From contig NC_016943.1 of the NCBI RefSeq assembly GCF_000284015.1, forward strand, positions 4,691,541-4,755,540: 64,000 nt of DNA, in the 5' to 3' direction. The position numbers and the translations under genes were made by a program. Source of the stretch: Blastococcus saxobsidens DD2. Lineage in GTDB: Bacteria > Actinomycetota > Actinomycetes > Mycobacteriales > Geodermatophilaceae. Position 1 is the first letter of the stretch, and every line of letters starts with the position of its first letter. Below are positions 25,145 to 34,303 of this stretch, in pieces. The notes beneath the pieces were generated by a model. It saw only the letters and a program-made list of their open reading frames with translations, searched no databases and was not told the origin of the DNA.

Positions 25145-25790
25145 GCAGGCGACCGGCCAGCCCGGACCGAGCGGGGGAACCCCGCCGGGGCAGCGGACCG
25201 TGCTTGTCGTCGACCTCGATGGGGAGCCGCTGGCGCCGCTGCGCGCCCTGGAAGAGATCCTGCTGCGCCTGGGCACCTGGGAAGACGACGACGACCGGCG
25301 TGATCCGGACACCACCCCGGAGCCGCTGAGGGTGCCGCCGCCGCTGGCCGGCCGGATAGCGCTCGCCGCCGTGCAGCGCCTGCTCACCGCCCTGGCGCCC
25401 AGCCAGTCCCGGGGACCCGGGTGCGGCCGGCTGCTCGCCCCGGACGGCCGCTACGAGCACGCGCCGATGACCGCGCTCATCCTGCCCGCCGCCGACATCG
25501 ACCTTCTCTCCGCAACCGCCGCCGCCCTCGGCCACCCCCGGCTGGACTCCGACATCGCCGAGCTGGTCGACGCCCACGCCGAGCAGCTCGCCGACACTTA
25601 CCGCCGGGCCGACCGCACAGACCTGGTCTCGCTCCTCGCACGGCTGGCCGATCTGCTCGACCTCTCCCCCACCGACGACACCCGACTACTCAGCGCCCGG
25701 CTGCAGGGGACCCCGCCTGCCACCGACTGCGTGCTCAGCGACGCCGAGGAGGCCGCCCACGCCCGCACCGGAACCTGTCAAGCCGGTTGA
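25137..25790 (+). CDS. Hypothetical protein, 3' end replaced by the IS3 element
   Basis: 217 aa as sequenced, from GTG 25137. It is acidic and helical (LAGRIALAAVQRLLTALAPSQ, MTALILPAADIDLLSATAAALGHP, IAELVDAHAEQLADTY). The last five codons and the stop lie inside the IS3 left end (from 25776), so the native C-terminus was cut off. The matching tail is probably at 27302-27373. The family was not recognised. Confidence 0.6.
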   Translation: MAEQATGQPGPSGGTPPGQRTVLVVDLDGEPLAPLRALEEILLRLGTWEDDDDRRDPDTTPEPLRVPPPLAGRIALAAVQRLLTALAPSQSRGPGCGRLLAPDGRYEHAPMTALILPAADIDLLSATAAALGHPRLDSDIAELVDAHAEQLADTYRRADRTDLVSLLARLADLLDLSPTDDTRLLSARLQGTPPATDCVLSDAEEAAHARTGTCQAG

Positions 25791-25802
25791 GACAAGATCG
25801 CG

Positions 25803-26807
25803 TTAGTTGTTCTGGATGAGGGCCTCCCTGCTGGGCTGGTTGATCCAGGCGGCGGTCGGCAGCGGTGGCGGGGTGGGGCGCCGGTGGCCGAAGCGGGTGG
25901 GGTTGGCCGCGTAGGCCGCTGCCAGGGTCGCGGCCCGCTGGGCGCGGACCTCACCGGCGGTGCCGTGGTGCACCGAGGCCGGGGTGTGCAGCCCGAGCCC
26001 GGAGTGGCGGTGGTCGTGGTTGTAGTAGGCGAAGAACGCCTCGCAGAACGCGCGGGCGTCGGCCAGGCAGCCGAACCGGTCGGGGAAGACCGGGGCGTAC
26101 TTCAGCGTCTTGAACGCCGACTCGCTGAACGGGTTGTCGTTGGAGACGTGCGGCCGGGAGTGGGAGCGGGCCACGCCGAGGTCGACCAGCAGCTGGGCGA
26201 CCGGCTTGGAGGTCATTGAGGTGCCGCGGTCGGCGTGCACGCTGCCCGGAGCGCCGTGCACGGCGACCGCGTCGGCGATCAGGGCCTTGGCGATGTCGGC
26301 GTCCTCGCGGGCGGCGACGGTCCAGCCCACGACGTAGCGGGAGAAGATGTCGAGCACGACGTAGAGGTCGTAGTAGACGCCGCGCTGCGGTCCGCGCAGC
26401 TTGGTGATGTCCCAGCTCCACACCTGCCCTGGCGCGGTGGCCAGCAGCTCGGGCTTGGCCCGCGGCGGATGGGTGGCCTGCCGGCGCCGCTCCCGGGACT
26501 GCCCGGCCGTGCGCAGCAGCCGGTGCATGGTCGACATCGAGCACAGGTAGCTGCCCTCGTCCAGCAGCGTCGCCCAGCACTGGGCCACGGACTTGTCGGC
26601 GAACCGGGCGCTGTTGAGCGTGGCCAGCACCTGCTCCCGCTCGGCGTCGGTGAGCGCGTTCGGCGGTGCCGACCGCGGCGGCTTGTCCTGCCGGGGCGCC
26701 GGTGGAATCTGGGCGCGGTAGTGCGTTGCGCGTGACCAGCCCAGCAGCGCACACGCCTGCGTGGTCGAGGTGTGCGCGGCCAGCTCGGCCACCGCTGGGG
26801 CGATCAC
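25803..26807 (-). CDS. IS3-family transposase OrfB (DDE)
   Basis: 334 aa from GTG 26807, which overlaps the orfA stop (GTGA). The rve integrase core is complete: D in VWSWDITKLRG, D in HADRGTSMTS, E in NPFSESAFKTLKY, and a C-terminal YNHDHRHSGLGLHTP block. An upstream HTH_21-like region (VLATLNSARFADKSVAQCWATLL) is present. It may be made by coupling or by a -1 frameshift in the AAGAAG run at the end of orfA. Confidence 0.92.
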   Translation of the reverse strand: MIAPAVAELAAHTSTTQACALLGWSRATHYRAQIPPAPRQDKPPRSAPPNALTDAEREQVLATLNSARFADKSVAQCWATLLDEGSYLCSMSTMHRLLRTAGQSRERRRQATHPPRAKPELLATAPGQVWSWDITKLRGPQRGVYYDLYVVLDIFSRYVVGWTVAAREDADIAKALIADAVAVHGAPGSVHADRGTSMTSKPVAQLLVDLGVARSHSRPHVSNDNPFSESAFKTLKYAPVFPDRFGCLADARAFCEAFFAYYNHDHRHSGLGLHTPASVHHGTAGEVRAQRAATLAAAYAANPTRFGHRRPTPPPLPTAAWINQPSREALIQNN

Positions 26808-27241
26808 TTCTTCGACGGCTTGTCGGTGTCCGCGCTCTCGGAGAGCAGTTCCAAGAGCGCGTGTGCTTTTCCCACAACGTCCAGGGCGGCCTTGGTCTTG
26901 GCCAGCTCGGCCTCGGCCCGCTCCGCGCGGGCCCGCAGCCGCTCGAGCTCGACCTGCTCCGGCGTTCGCTTGGCCGGCCGCGGGCGGCTCTCCAGCCCGG
27001 CCAGGGCGCCGGCGTCGCGGGCGCGGCGCCACTCGACCAGGTGCGAGGAGTACAGGCCTTCCCGGCGCAGCAGCGCGCCCCGCTGGCCGGGCTCGGTGGC
27101 GTCGTACTCGGCCAGGATCTGCAGCTTGTACTCGGCGGTGAAGGAACGCCGCCGGGGACGCTCGGCTCGAGGACTCACCTGTCCATCGTCGGTCACTGGC
27201 GCAGCGGAAAGGTCTGCCGTCGTCATCGTCATCGTGATCAA
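26804..27241 (-). CDS. IS3-family transposase OrfA (HTH)
   Basis: 145 aa. RRSFTAEYKLQILAEYDA and ALLRREGLYSSHLVEWRRARDAG are the standard OrfA helix-turn-helix, followed by a leucine-zipper-like coiled coil (QVELERLRARAERAEAELAKTKAALDVVG). It binds the terminal repeats and joins with OrfB to form the active transposase. Confidence 0.9.
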   Translation of the reverse strand: MITMTMTTADLSAAPVTDDGQVSPRAERPRRRSFTAEYKLQILAEYDATEPGQRGALLRREGLYSSHLVEWRRARDAGALAGLESRPRPAKRTPEQVELERLRARAERAEAELAKTKAALDVVGKAHALLELLSESADTDKPSKK

Positions 27242-27301
27242 CCTGTCTCGCCCTGTGCGGAGGGAGAAAGAACTACCCGAGGTGTCTCACGTCAGCCTGA
27301 C

Positions 27302-27373
27302 GCACAGGGCACCGCCGACCGCATGAACCACCTGTGGACGCACGGCTCCGACATCGACCGCTACCTGTACTGA
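27302..27373 (+). pseudogene. Probable 3' end of the gene interrupted by the IS3 copy
   Basis: Immediately right of the IS3 end, one frame reads AQGTADRMNHLWTHGSDIDRYLY and stops at 27373. It has no start of its own and reads like a protein C-terminus. It could be the tail of the 25137-25775 gene. Confidence 0.4.
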
Positions 27374-27379
27374 CTCTTC

Positions 27380-27475
27380 TTACTTGAGGTGGGGGCTGGT
27401 GTGCCCGCCGCCGATCAGGAGCATGCGTAGCCGGTAGTTGTCCCGGTTGGGGAACCTCGGGTCCGGTGATGACGG
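27380..27475 (-). pseudogene. Transposase C-terminal remnant (ISL3-like)
   Basis: The minus strand reads FPNRDNYRLRMLLIGGG and stops at 27380. The NYRLRMLL block is common at the end of ISL3-type transposases. Only about 30 residues remain. Confidence 0.35.
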
Positions 27476-27562
27476 CGCCACGTCACCGAAGGCATCGGGT
27501 GACGGCTGTCCACGCAAGACCCGCCCGGTGGCCGGTCCCGCACAGGTGCGGTGAATTCCAGC

Positions 27563-29394
27563 GGTCGACGCAACGCGAGCCCGTGTTGATCTTCGTTGCA
27601 GAGCCTAGCCGTGTGACGGTGGGAGGGAAGGGCTTCGCATTTCGGCGCGGAAGCGGGCGGCTGGGGTGTCGTAGTTCAGGCCTTTGCGGGGGCGGGTGTT
27701 CAGTTCGTGCATGACCGCGGCGACGTGGGCGTCGGTGTGCACGGACAGGTCGGTGCCTTTGGGGAAGTACTGGCGCAGGAGGCCGTTGTAGTTCTCGTTC
27801 GCGCCGCGCTGCCAGGGGCTGCAGCGCTCGGCGAAGTAGATCGCCACGCCGGTGGCTCGGGCCAGCTCGCGGTGTCGGGCCATCTCCACGCCCTGGTCCC
27901 AGGTCAGGGTGCGTTTCATGTGCGCGGGCAGGGGCGCGAACGCGGCGGTGGCGGCGGCGTTGACCGTCTCGGCGGTGTGATCGACCGGCAGGTTGATCAC
28001 GATGCCGTACTGGGTGGTGCGTTCGCGCAGGGTCATCATCGCTGAGGCGCACCCCACGCCGAGGATGAGATCGCCTTCCCAGTGCCCGGCCTGCTGTTTG
28101 GTCTCCACCTCGGCTGGCCGCTGGTCGATCATGGTCATGTCGCGGACGGCGGCGCCGTGCCCGGATCGGGTCAGCCAGCGGGACTTGCGGATCCGCCGGC
28201 CGGTGCGCAGCTTGCGGCAGTAGCGCTTGTGCAGTCCCTGGCCGCCGGGCACCAGCAGCGCCCGGTAGATCGTCTCCGGGCACAGCCACATCGTCGGGTC
28301 GGTCGGGTAGGTGCGGCGCAGCCAGCCGCTGATCTCATCGGGTGACCAGCACCGGTTGAGCTTGCGCTGCACGAGCGTGCGCAGCCTCGGGTGGGCGATT
28401 AGCTTGTGCTGTCGGGGCCGGCGGCGCTGCTGGGCCGCGACGTGATCGGCGTGGTGGGGCAGGTAGCGGCCGTGCTCGTCGCGGTGTCGGTCCAGCTCCC
28501 GTTTGATCGTCGAGGGGTAGCGGCCCAGCTCGGCGGCGATCACCCGGATCGAGTAGTCCAGCCGCAGCAGGTCGGCGATCTGCAGCCGTTCGCGCAGCGA
28601 CAGGTAGCGGCTTGAGCGCTCGGTGGGCCGGGACGGCGGGGCGGTCTGCTGGTGGCGGCGGGCGCGGATGCGTGCGCCGGTTTTCCTGTGCACGCCCAGG
28701 ATCGTGGAGGCGGCGGTGTTGCTCAGCCCGGCACGCATCAGCTCCCAGTAGCGCGTGTCGCGCGCCAGCACGTCCGAGCGCGGTGCCCGCCGGCGGGTGA
28801 GTTCCTCGGCATGGCGTGCCGAGGTGCGAAGCGCACGCCGCTCAAGAGCCTCCCGCTCCCGGCGGGCGTGCTCATCGGCGCGGCGCCGTTGGTCCTCCCA
28901 CTGCCTGGCCAGGGGCGTCGGTATCCGCAGCCGCAGCGCGGCGGCCCGCGCGGTCAGGCCCTGCTTGCGCAGCTGCCCGTAGCGGCCGCGCCACCACCGA
29001 TAGCCCGTCGAACGACCCACCCCGGCGGCTCGAGTTGCCGCGCCGATCGAGTCGCCGCCTGCGAAGCGGCGCCAGAAGGCGTCCTCGACCCCGGCGTCGA
29101 CGGCCAGGTGATGCCGCCCGCGGGGGCCCGGTCGCTGCCGTTCCCAGTCGACCATAAGTGGGGAGCAGTAGCCCAGCTCGGCCGCGGCCTGCTCGACGCT
29201 GAGGCCCTCGTCCCGCAGCGCGAGGAACGCCTCCCGCAGCCACCGGTAGCCAGTCTCCTTGCCGATCCCGGCGGCGCGGGCGGACGGTTTGAGACCCCGC
29301 CCCTCCTTGACCGCCGCCAGGAACCGGATACCAGCAGCGGAATCCCGTCGCGCATGCACCAATGACCGCCTTCAAAGAAGGCGTTGCGTCGACC
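27563..29394. mobile_element. IS30-family insertion sequence
   Basis: 1.83 kb bounded by perfect 14-bp inverted repeats, GGTCGACGCAACGC at 27563-27576 and its complement at 29381-29394. One minus-strand transposase gene fills the element. No clear short target duplication was seen in the flanks. Confidence 0.85.
27605..29362 (-). CDS. IS30-family transposase with extended duplicated HTH N-terminus
   Basis: 585 aa; most IS30 transposases are 300-480 aa. The C-terminal DDE core is intact: GHWEGDLILG, TWDQGVEMARH and NENYNGLLRQYFPKGTDLS. A central IS30 HTH_38 region is present (SLRERLQIADLLRLDYSIRVIAAELGR). The N-terminal 170 residues contain two related HTH units (RAAGIGKETGYRWLRE near 31 and RAAGVGRSTGYRWWRGRY near 111), probably an internal duplication. 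The start is TTG or the adjacent GTG. Confidence 0.9.
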   Translation of the reverse strand: MVHARRDSAAGIRFLAAVKEGRGLKPSARAAGIGKETGYRWLREAFLALRDEGLSVEQAAAELGYCSPLMVDWERQRPGPRGRHHLAVDAGVEDAFWRRFAGGDSIGAATRAAGVGRSTGYRWWRGRYGQLRKQGLTARAAALRLRIPTPLARQWEDQRRRADEHARREREALERRALRTSARHAEELTRRRAPRSDVLARDTRYWELMRAGLSNTAASTILGVHRKTGARIRARRHQQTAPPSRPTERSSRYLSLRERLQIADLLRLDYSIRVIAAELGRYPSTIKRELDRHRDEHGRYLPHHADHVAAQQRRRPRQHKLIAHPRLRTLVQRKLNRCWSPDEISGWLRRTYPTDPTMWLCPETIYRALLVPGGQGLHKRYCRKLRTGRRIRKSRWLTRSGHGAAVRDMTMIDQRPAEVETKQQAGHWEGDLILGVGCASAMMTLRERTTQYGIVINLPVDHTAETVNAAATAAFAPLPAHMKRTLTWDQGVEMARHRELARATGVAIYFAERCSPWQRGANENYNGLLRQYFPKGTDLSVHTDAHVAAVMHELNTRPRKGLNYDTPAARFRAEMRSPSLPPSHG

Positions 29395-29502
29395 GATAGA
29401 ACCTGGGGTGCCCCAACCGGGACACCCCTGGGCCGAGTCTGACCCGCAGATATAGGACGCTATCTGAGGGTCCTTGTCCCACCCCGCGGCTAGCGTCGGG
29501 GC

Positions 29503-30289
29503 GTGACCGTGGACGACGAGGGGAAGTCCGCCGAGGACTGGCGGGTGGTCATCCGGCGCCAGTTACAGGACGCGGTCACCACTTGGGTCCGGCCCATCGC
29601 GGAGCAGATCGCCGCAGGGCTCGCCGCCAACCCGCAGTTGATCGCCGCGATCGACCGGCTGCTCGAGCAGCTGCCCGAGAACTGGCCCCGCCGGGGCCTC
29701 AGGCTCGAGCGGGTCACCGAGGTCATCCAGGGCGACGGGCTGCCTCTGGTGTGGGTTCCACCGGCCGAGGTCGTCGCGGCCGTCCTCGCCGCCCCGCACC
29801 GCGACGCCCGTGTCGCGGTATTGCTCGACCACGCCGACGAGCTGGTGCAGGACTGCCGCCGCGTCCTGGCCGAGGTCAACGCCGAACGCCTCGTCACCCA
29901 GCTGCCCCTCGCGCCGCGCGTTCTCGATGCCTTCGAGGCCGGCCATCACGAGGCGGCACAGGCTCTCGCAGTCGTCGTGACCGATGCGGTCATCGCCAGC
30001 TGGCTTCCCGGCAAGTACGAGGTCGGTCGCCGAGGCCGTTCACTTCAATTCCAAGGAGGTGTCGATCCAGGAGGTCCGAGTTCAGGCGGCCGTCGCCCCC
30101 CTGGCGAACTTCAAGGCGCCCTACTTCACCGGAGACGGCGACAGACCGGACGCGCTCAACCGCCAGGTGACGGTCCACTACGCCGACGCCGAGCACTTCA
30201 ATCACGGCAACGCCCTGGTGGCCTGCCTGCTGATGACGTCGGTCCTGCGGGCACTGCAGGAGTTCGAGGAAGAGGAAGGCGACGCATGA
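29503..30289 (+). pseudogene. Hypothetical element protein, frameshifted
   Basis: From GTG 29503 a clean frame runs to about 30018 (VVIRRQLQDAVTTWVRPIAEQIA, DRLLEQLPENWPRRGLRLERV, VVTDAVIASWLPGKYE). The next frame then continues SVAEAVHFNSKEVSIQEVRV, VTVHYADAEHFNHGNALVA and LRALQEFEEEEGDA to 30289. Removing one G near 30020 makes a single protein of about 261 aa. The family is not recognised. It ends in a four-base overlap with the integrase remnant. Confidence 0.6.
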
Positions 30290-30845
30290 CAGCTCTTCTG
30301 CCGATGGCAGCCGCGATTGCGGCCCCCGTCCCAGCCGTCCGCCCCGCTCCGCTCGACCGCCTTCCCGGCACCCCCGGCGACGACCCGCTCCTGCGCCTTG
30401 CCGCCGGCTGGCTGGTGGGCCACCCGGCCAGGACGGCCACCGCCTACCGCCGCGACCTGGAGGCGTGGGCGCGCTGGTGCACGCCCCTCGGCATCCACCC
30501 GTTGGCCGCTGAGCGCCGCCACGTCGACGCCTGGGTGCGCCACTTGACCACCGAGCCCCAGCCGCGTACCGACCGGCCGGCTGTGGCCGCCTCGGTCGCC
30601 CAGGTGGTCACCTACTCCCCCATCGCATCGTGCGCCGGCCCAGGGTCTCCGACGAGTACCAGGCCCGTCGGGCTGACCGCCGGCGCGAGCTCCGCCAGCT
30701 GCTCGCCGTGGCGACGGCGCACTCTGCCCGCTCGGCCGCGCTGGTGTCGGTGCTGACCTTCTGCGGGTTGCGCATCTCCGAGGCCTCGACGCCGACGTCC
30801 GGGACTACGGACACGACCACGGCCACCGCGCACCGCCACAGATGG
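30286..30845 (+). pseudogene. Tyrosine integrase (XerC/D-like), truncated and frameshifted
   Basis: ATG 30286 starts a normal N-terminal integrase domain (PLDRLPGTPGDDPLLRLAAGWL, TATAYRRDLEAWARWCTPLG, HVDAWVRHLTTEPQPRT). Around 30600 about 18 residues appear deleted and the frame changes. RPRVSDEYQARRADRRRELRQ and ALVSVLTFCGLRISEA (with the first catalytic Arg) follow, then the sequence ends before the H-x-x-R and Tyr. It cannot be active. It is probably the former integrase of the island. Confidence 0.75.
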
Positions 30846-30939
30846 CGTGAGCACACGATCTTCTGAATACGCGGGTTGACCTGGGCGGGGGTTTGCAGGG
30901 CGCGGCGGCCGTGCGCCAACGTGATCCCGCGCGGTCGAG

Positions 30940-30958
30940 TAAGGTCAGCCTTGCCTTA
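30940..30958 (+). promoter_or_regulatory. IdeR/DtxR-type iron box of the siderophore operon
   Basis: TAAGGTCAGCCTTGCCTTA matches the 19-bp IdeR consensus at 14 positions. It lies 94 bases before the binding-protein ATG. It predicts repression by iron-loaded IdeR. Confidence 0.75.
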
Positions 30959-31052
30959 CCAGGGTGGTCCTGAGCTGACCCGCTCGCGTCTCGGCTCTGG
31001 GGGCACCGATCGGCCTTGCGACTTCGTCGCTGACTCCCGGAAGGATCCCCCT

Positions 31053-32015
31053 ATGCGCCTACGATCCCTTACCACCGCCGTCCTCACCGTGGCGGCTCTG
31101 AGCGCCTGCGGCTCCTCGGCGGAGGACGTCGCCGAGGAGCCGCAGCTCGCGGATGAGCCGGCGGTCGAGGAGGAGGTCGACGCGGCCGAGCCCCGGCTGG
31201 TCGAGCATGCGATGGGGGCCACCGAGGTCCCGGCCGATCCGGAGCGGGTGGTGGTCCTCGACACCCCGCACCTGGACACGGCGCTGTCCCTGGGGGTGAC
31301 CCCGGTGGGGTCGGTGCAGTCCAGCGTCGCCGAGGGCCTTCCCGGGTACCTCGGAGACCGCACGGAGGGCATCGAGATCGTCGGGACGATCGAGGAGCCC
31401 GACCTGGAGGCCATCGCGGCGCTGGACCCCGACCTGATCCTGTCCTCGCAGGTGCGCCACGAGCAGATCTATGACCAGCTCAGCCAGATCGCCCCGACGG
31501 TCTTCACCGACTACGAGGAAGGCTGGCAGGCGATCTTCGACACCTCCGCGGAGGCGCTGGGGCTGGCCGAGGAGGGCGAGCAGGCGCTGGCCGAGTACGA
31601 GCAGCAGGCCGACGAGGTCGGCGAAGCCATCGGCGCCGAGGGGGCCACCGCCTCGCTCGTGCGGTTCCTGCCCGACGAGACCCGTATCTACGGCCCGGAG
31701 ACCTTCGCCGGCAGCGTGCTCACCGACGTCGGGTTCGAGCTTCCCGAGCTGGGCTACGACGAGTACTCGATGGCCTACATCAGCCCTGAGCAGATCGAGC
31801 AGGCCGCGGCCGACGTGATCTTCTCCACCACCTACGGCGACCCGGCGGCGACCACCCAAGGTGCGGTCACGGCCCTGTGGGAGAACCTGGAAGCGGTTCC
31901 CGACTGCCAGTTCGACGTCGAGGACGACGAGTGGATGCTCGGTATCGGACTGATCGGAGCCGAGATCGTCCTCGACGACGTCGAATCGTTCCTGGCTGAG
32001 GGCAGCTGTCTGTGA
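31053..32015 (+). CDS. Fe3+-siderophore ABC transporter substrate-binding lipoprotein
   Basis: 320 aa from ATG 31053 behind GGAAGGA. The signal peptide ends in a lipobox, LSAC at residues 13-16, so the protein is membrane-anchored. The Fe/B12 periplasmic-binding fold is clear: PERVVVLDTPHLDTALSLGVTPVGS, EIVGTIEEPDLEAIAALDPDLIL, and APTVFTDYEEGWQ. It has an unusually acidic linker after the cysteine. It feeds the two permeases and ATPase downstream. Confidence 0.92.
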   Translation: MRLRSLTTAVLTVAALSACGSSAEDVAEEPQLADEPAVEEEVDAAEPRLVEHAMGATEVPADPERVVVLDTPHLDTALSLGVTPVGSVQSSVAEGLPGYLGDRTEGIEIVGTIEEPDLEAIAALDPDLILSSQVRHEQIYDQLSQIAPTVFTDYEEGWQAIFDTSAEALGLAEEGEQALAEYEQQADEVGEAIGAEGATASLVRFLPDETRIYGPETFAGSVLTDVGFELPELGYDEYSMAYISPEQIEQAAADVIFSTTYGDPAATTQGAVTALWENLEAVPDCQFDVEDDEWMLGIGLIGAEIVLDDVESFLAEGSCL

Positions 32016-32018
32016 CCG

Positions 32019-33230
32019 ATGGGCCGGCGGGCGCGGCTGGTGGCCGCCGCCGCGCCCGCCGGCCGCGGCGTTCCATCCCAGCCGGAGCCTCCGCCGTTGC
32101 CCTCCTCCTCCGAGATCGGGGTGCCCCCGATGGTCCGCACCGCCCGTTCCGACCGGCAACCGGCTCCGGTGTCCCAGACCGTCCGTCCTGACCAGCGGCC
32201 GGCTCCGGTCGCCTCCCGCCGGGCCGGCGGCCTGCGACCTGCCCTGCTGTCAGTGGGATTGCTGGCCAGCCTCGGCGTGCTGGTCGCCACCATCCTGGTG
32301 AGTCTGCGGTTCGGTTCGGTCCCGCTGTCGACCGCGACGGCGATCGAGGCGTTCACGACGTTCGACGGCTCGACCGAGCATCTCATCGTCCGCAAGTCGC
32401 GGCTGCCCCGGACGGTGATCGGGCTGGGTGTCGGCGCGGCGCTGGCCGTCGCCGGGGTCGGCCTGCAGGCGGTGACCCGCAACCCGCTGGGATCCCCGGA
32501 GATCCTGGGACTCAACGCCGGGGCGTCCTTCGCGGTGGTGACCGCCGTCCACCTGTTCGGGATCGTCTCCCCGTCGGCCTACATCTGGTTCGCCTTCGCC
32601 GGAGCGCTGGTGGCGATGACCCTGGTGTTCCTGATCGCCTCGGCCGGCCGCGACGGTGCGACCCCGGTGAAGCTCGCGCTCTCCGGCGCCGTGGTCACGG
32701 CGCTGTTGGGCTCGTGGATCTCGGCGATCCTGGTGCTCGACGAGCGCACCCTGGACCAGGTGCGGTTCTGGCTCGCCGGGTCGCTGGTCGGCCGGGATCT
32801 GGCGGCCTTCGCCGAGGTCGCCCCCTTCCTGGTCGTGGGCCTGGCCCTCGTCGGGGCCATGGCGCGACAGTTCGACACGCTGAGCCTCGGCGAGAGCCTC
32901 GCGGCCGGGCTGGGCCAGCGGACCCGGGCAGTCCGTGCCGCCACCGTCCTCGCCGTGGTCCTGCTGGCCGGCGCCGCGGTCGCGGCCGCGGGTCCGATCG
33001 CCTTCATCGGGCTGGCCGTGCCGCACGCCGTCCGAGCCGTCGTCGGCCCCAGCCACGGCTGGCTGCTGCCCTACTCCGCCATCTACGGCGCCGTCCTGCT
33101 GCTGGCCGCCGACGTGCTCGGGCGCATCGTGGCCCGGCCCAGCGAGATCGACGTCGGCATCATGACCGCGATCGTCGGCGCCCCGTTCCTCGTCCATCTG
33201 GTCCGGAGCCGGAGGCTGAGCGAGCTGTGA
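32019..33230 (+). CDS. Iron-siderophore ABC permease (FecCD family), first subunit
   Basis: 403 aa from ATG 32019, three bases after the binding-protein stop; an in-frame ATG at 32130 would remove 37 low-complexity residues and may be the real start. About ten membrane spans. Family signatures are SRLPRTVIGLGVGAALAVAGVGLQAVTRNPLGSPEILGLNAG, split here by position (about residues 125-165), and PIAFIGLAVPHAVRA near the C-terminus. It forms the channel with the next gene. Confidence 0.92.
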   Translation: MGRRARLVAAAAPAGRGVPSQPEPPPLPSSSEIGVPPMVRTARSDRQPAPVSQTVRPDQRPAPVASRRAGGLRPALLSVGLLASLGVLVATILVSLRFGSVPLSTATAIEAFTTFDGSTEHLIVRKSRLPRTVIGLGVGAALAVAGVGLQAVTRNPLGSPEILGLNAGASFAVVTAVHLFGIVSPSAYIWFAFAGALVAMTLVFLIASAGRDGATPVKLALSGAVVTALLGSWISAILVLDERTLDQVRFWLAGSLVGRDLAAFAEVAPFLVVGLALVGAMARQFDTLSLGESLAAGLGQRTRAVRAATVLAVVLLAGAAVAAAGPIAFIGLAVPHAVRAVVGPSHGWLLPYSAIYGAVLLLAADVLGRIVARPSEIDVGIMTAIVGAPFLVHLVRSRRLSEL

Positions 33231-34303
33231 GCACCGGAACCACGCTGCGCCGGCGGGCCGGGCCCTCCCGGCTCCGCACCGTCCGGCGGATCCGGCCGGT
33301 CCGGATCTCGGTGCGCTACCGCCCGCGCGTCGTCATCACCGGGCTCCTCCTGGCCCTGCTCGCCGCCGGGCTCATGGTCTGGACGATGACCCTCGGTGAG
33401 ATCCGCATCGCGCCGGCGGAGGTGCTCGCGACCTCGCTGGGGTTCGGCTCCGGGGAGCACGACTTCGTCGTGCTGACCCTGCGCCTGCCGCGGACACTGG
33501 CGGCCTTCGGCGTCGGGGTCGCGCTGGCCGTCTCCGGCGCGATCTTCCAGTCCCTGGTCCGCAATCCGCTGGTCGCCCCGGACATCATCGGAGTGATGGC
33601 CGGAGCGGGCTTGGCCGCCGTCGTGCTGATCGTGCTGTTCGGCACGCCGGCGGTCGTTCCGGTCGGGGCCTTCCTCGGCGCCCTGGCTGCCACCGCGCTG
33701 CTGTACGGGCTCACCTGGCGGGGTGGGGTCGCCGGCCACCGGCTGGTCCTCGTGGGCATCGCGATCCACGCCCTGCTCACGGCGCTGACCACGCTGATCC
33801 TCGTCCGCTTCCCGATCGAACTGGTCAGCTCCGCGGTCCTGTGGCTCACCGGCACCCTCTACGCCAGCACGTGGCAGCAGGTCGGCTGGCTGGCCACCGG
33901 CCTCCTGGTCCTCCTGCCGGCGGCGCTGGCGTTGACGCCGCGGCTGCAGGTGCTCGAGCTCGGCGACGACTCGGCCGCCGCGCTCGGCATCCGCACCCAG
34001 CCGGCGCGGGCCGCAGCGCTCCTGGTCGCCGCCTCGCTGGCCGCGGTCGGGGTCGCCGCCGCCGGACCCGTCGGGTTCGTGGCGCTCATGGTGCCGCACG
34101 CCGCCCGGATGCTGCTGGGCCCGCTGACCGGCGGGGTCCTCGCCGCGACCGGCCTGCTCGGCGCCGTGCTGGTGCTGGCCAGCGACCTGATCGCCCAGCA
34201 CGCGTTCTCCCCGGTGAGCCTGCCGGTCGGCGTCGTCACCGCCGCGGTCGGCGCCCCCTACTTCCTGTTCCTGCTCTGGCGAACCAACCGAGGTGTCTCC
34301 TGA
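33227..34303 (+). CDS. Iron-siderophore ABC permease (FecCD family), second subunit
   Basis: 358 aa from GTG 33227, which overlaps the previous stop (GTGA). It carries RLPRTLAAFGVGVALAVSGA, FQSLVRNPLVAPDIIGVMAGAG and PVGFVALMVPHAAR, the same family blocks as its partner. Its stop overlaps the ATPase start by four bases. Confidence 0.92.
   Translation: MSTGTTLRRRAGPSRLRTVRRIRPVRISVRYRPRVVITGLLLALLAAGLMVWTMTLGEIRIAPAEVLATSLGFGSGEHDFVVLTLRLPRTLAAFGVGVALAVSGAIFQSLVRNPLVAPDIIGVMAGAGLAAVVLIVLFGTPAVVPVGAFLGALAATALLYGLTWRGGVAGHRLVLVGIAIHALLTALTTLILVRFPIELVSSAVLWLTGTLYASTWQQVGWLATGLLVLLPAALALTPRLQVLELGDDSAAALGIRTQPARAAALLVAASLAAVGVAAAGPVGFVALMVPHAARMLLGPLTGGVLAATGLLGAVLVLASDLIAQHAFSPVSLPVGVVTAAVGAPYFLFLLWRTNRGVS

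Larger units (their letters stand above)
25776..27304. mobile_element. IS3-family insertion sequence
   Basis: About 1.5 kb with minus-strand orfA and orfB. Imperfect terminal repeats: TGTCAAGCCGGTTGAGACA at the left and TGTCTCACGTCAGCCTGACG at the right (reverse orientation, sharing TGTCTCA and the GCCTGAC-type core). No confident target duplication could be read. Both genes look intact. Confidence 0.75.
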
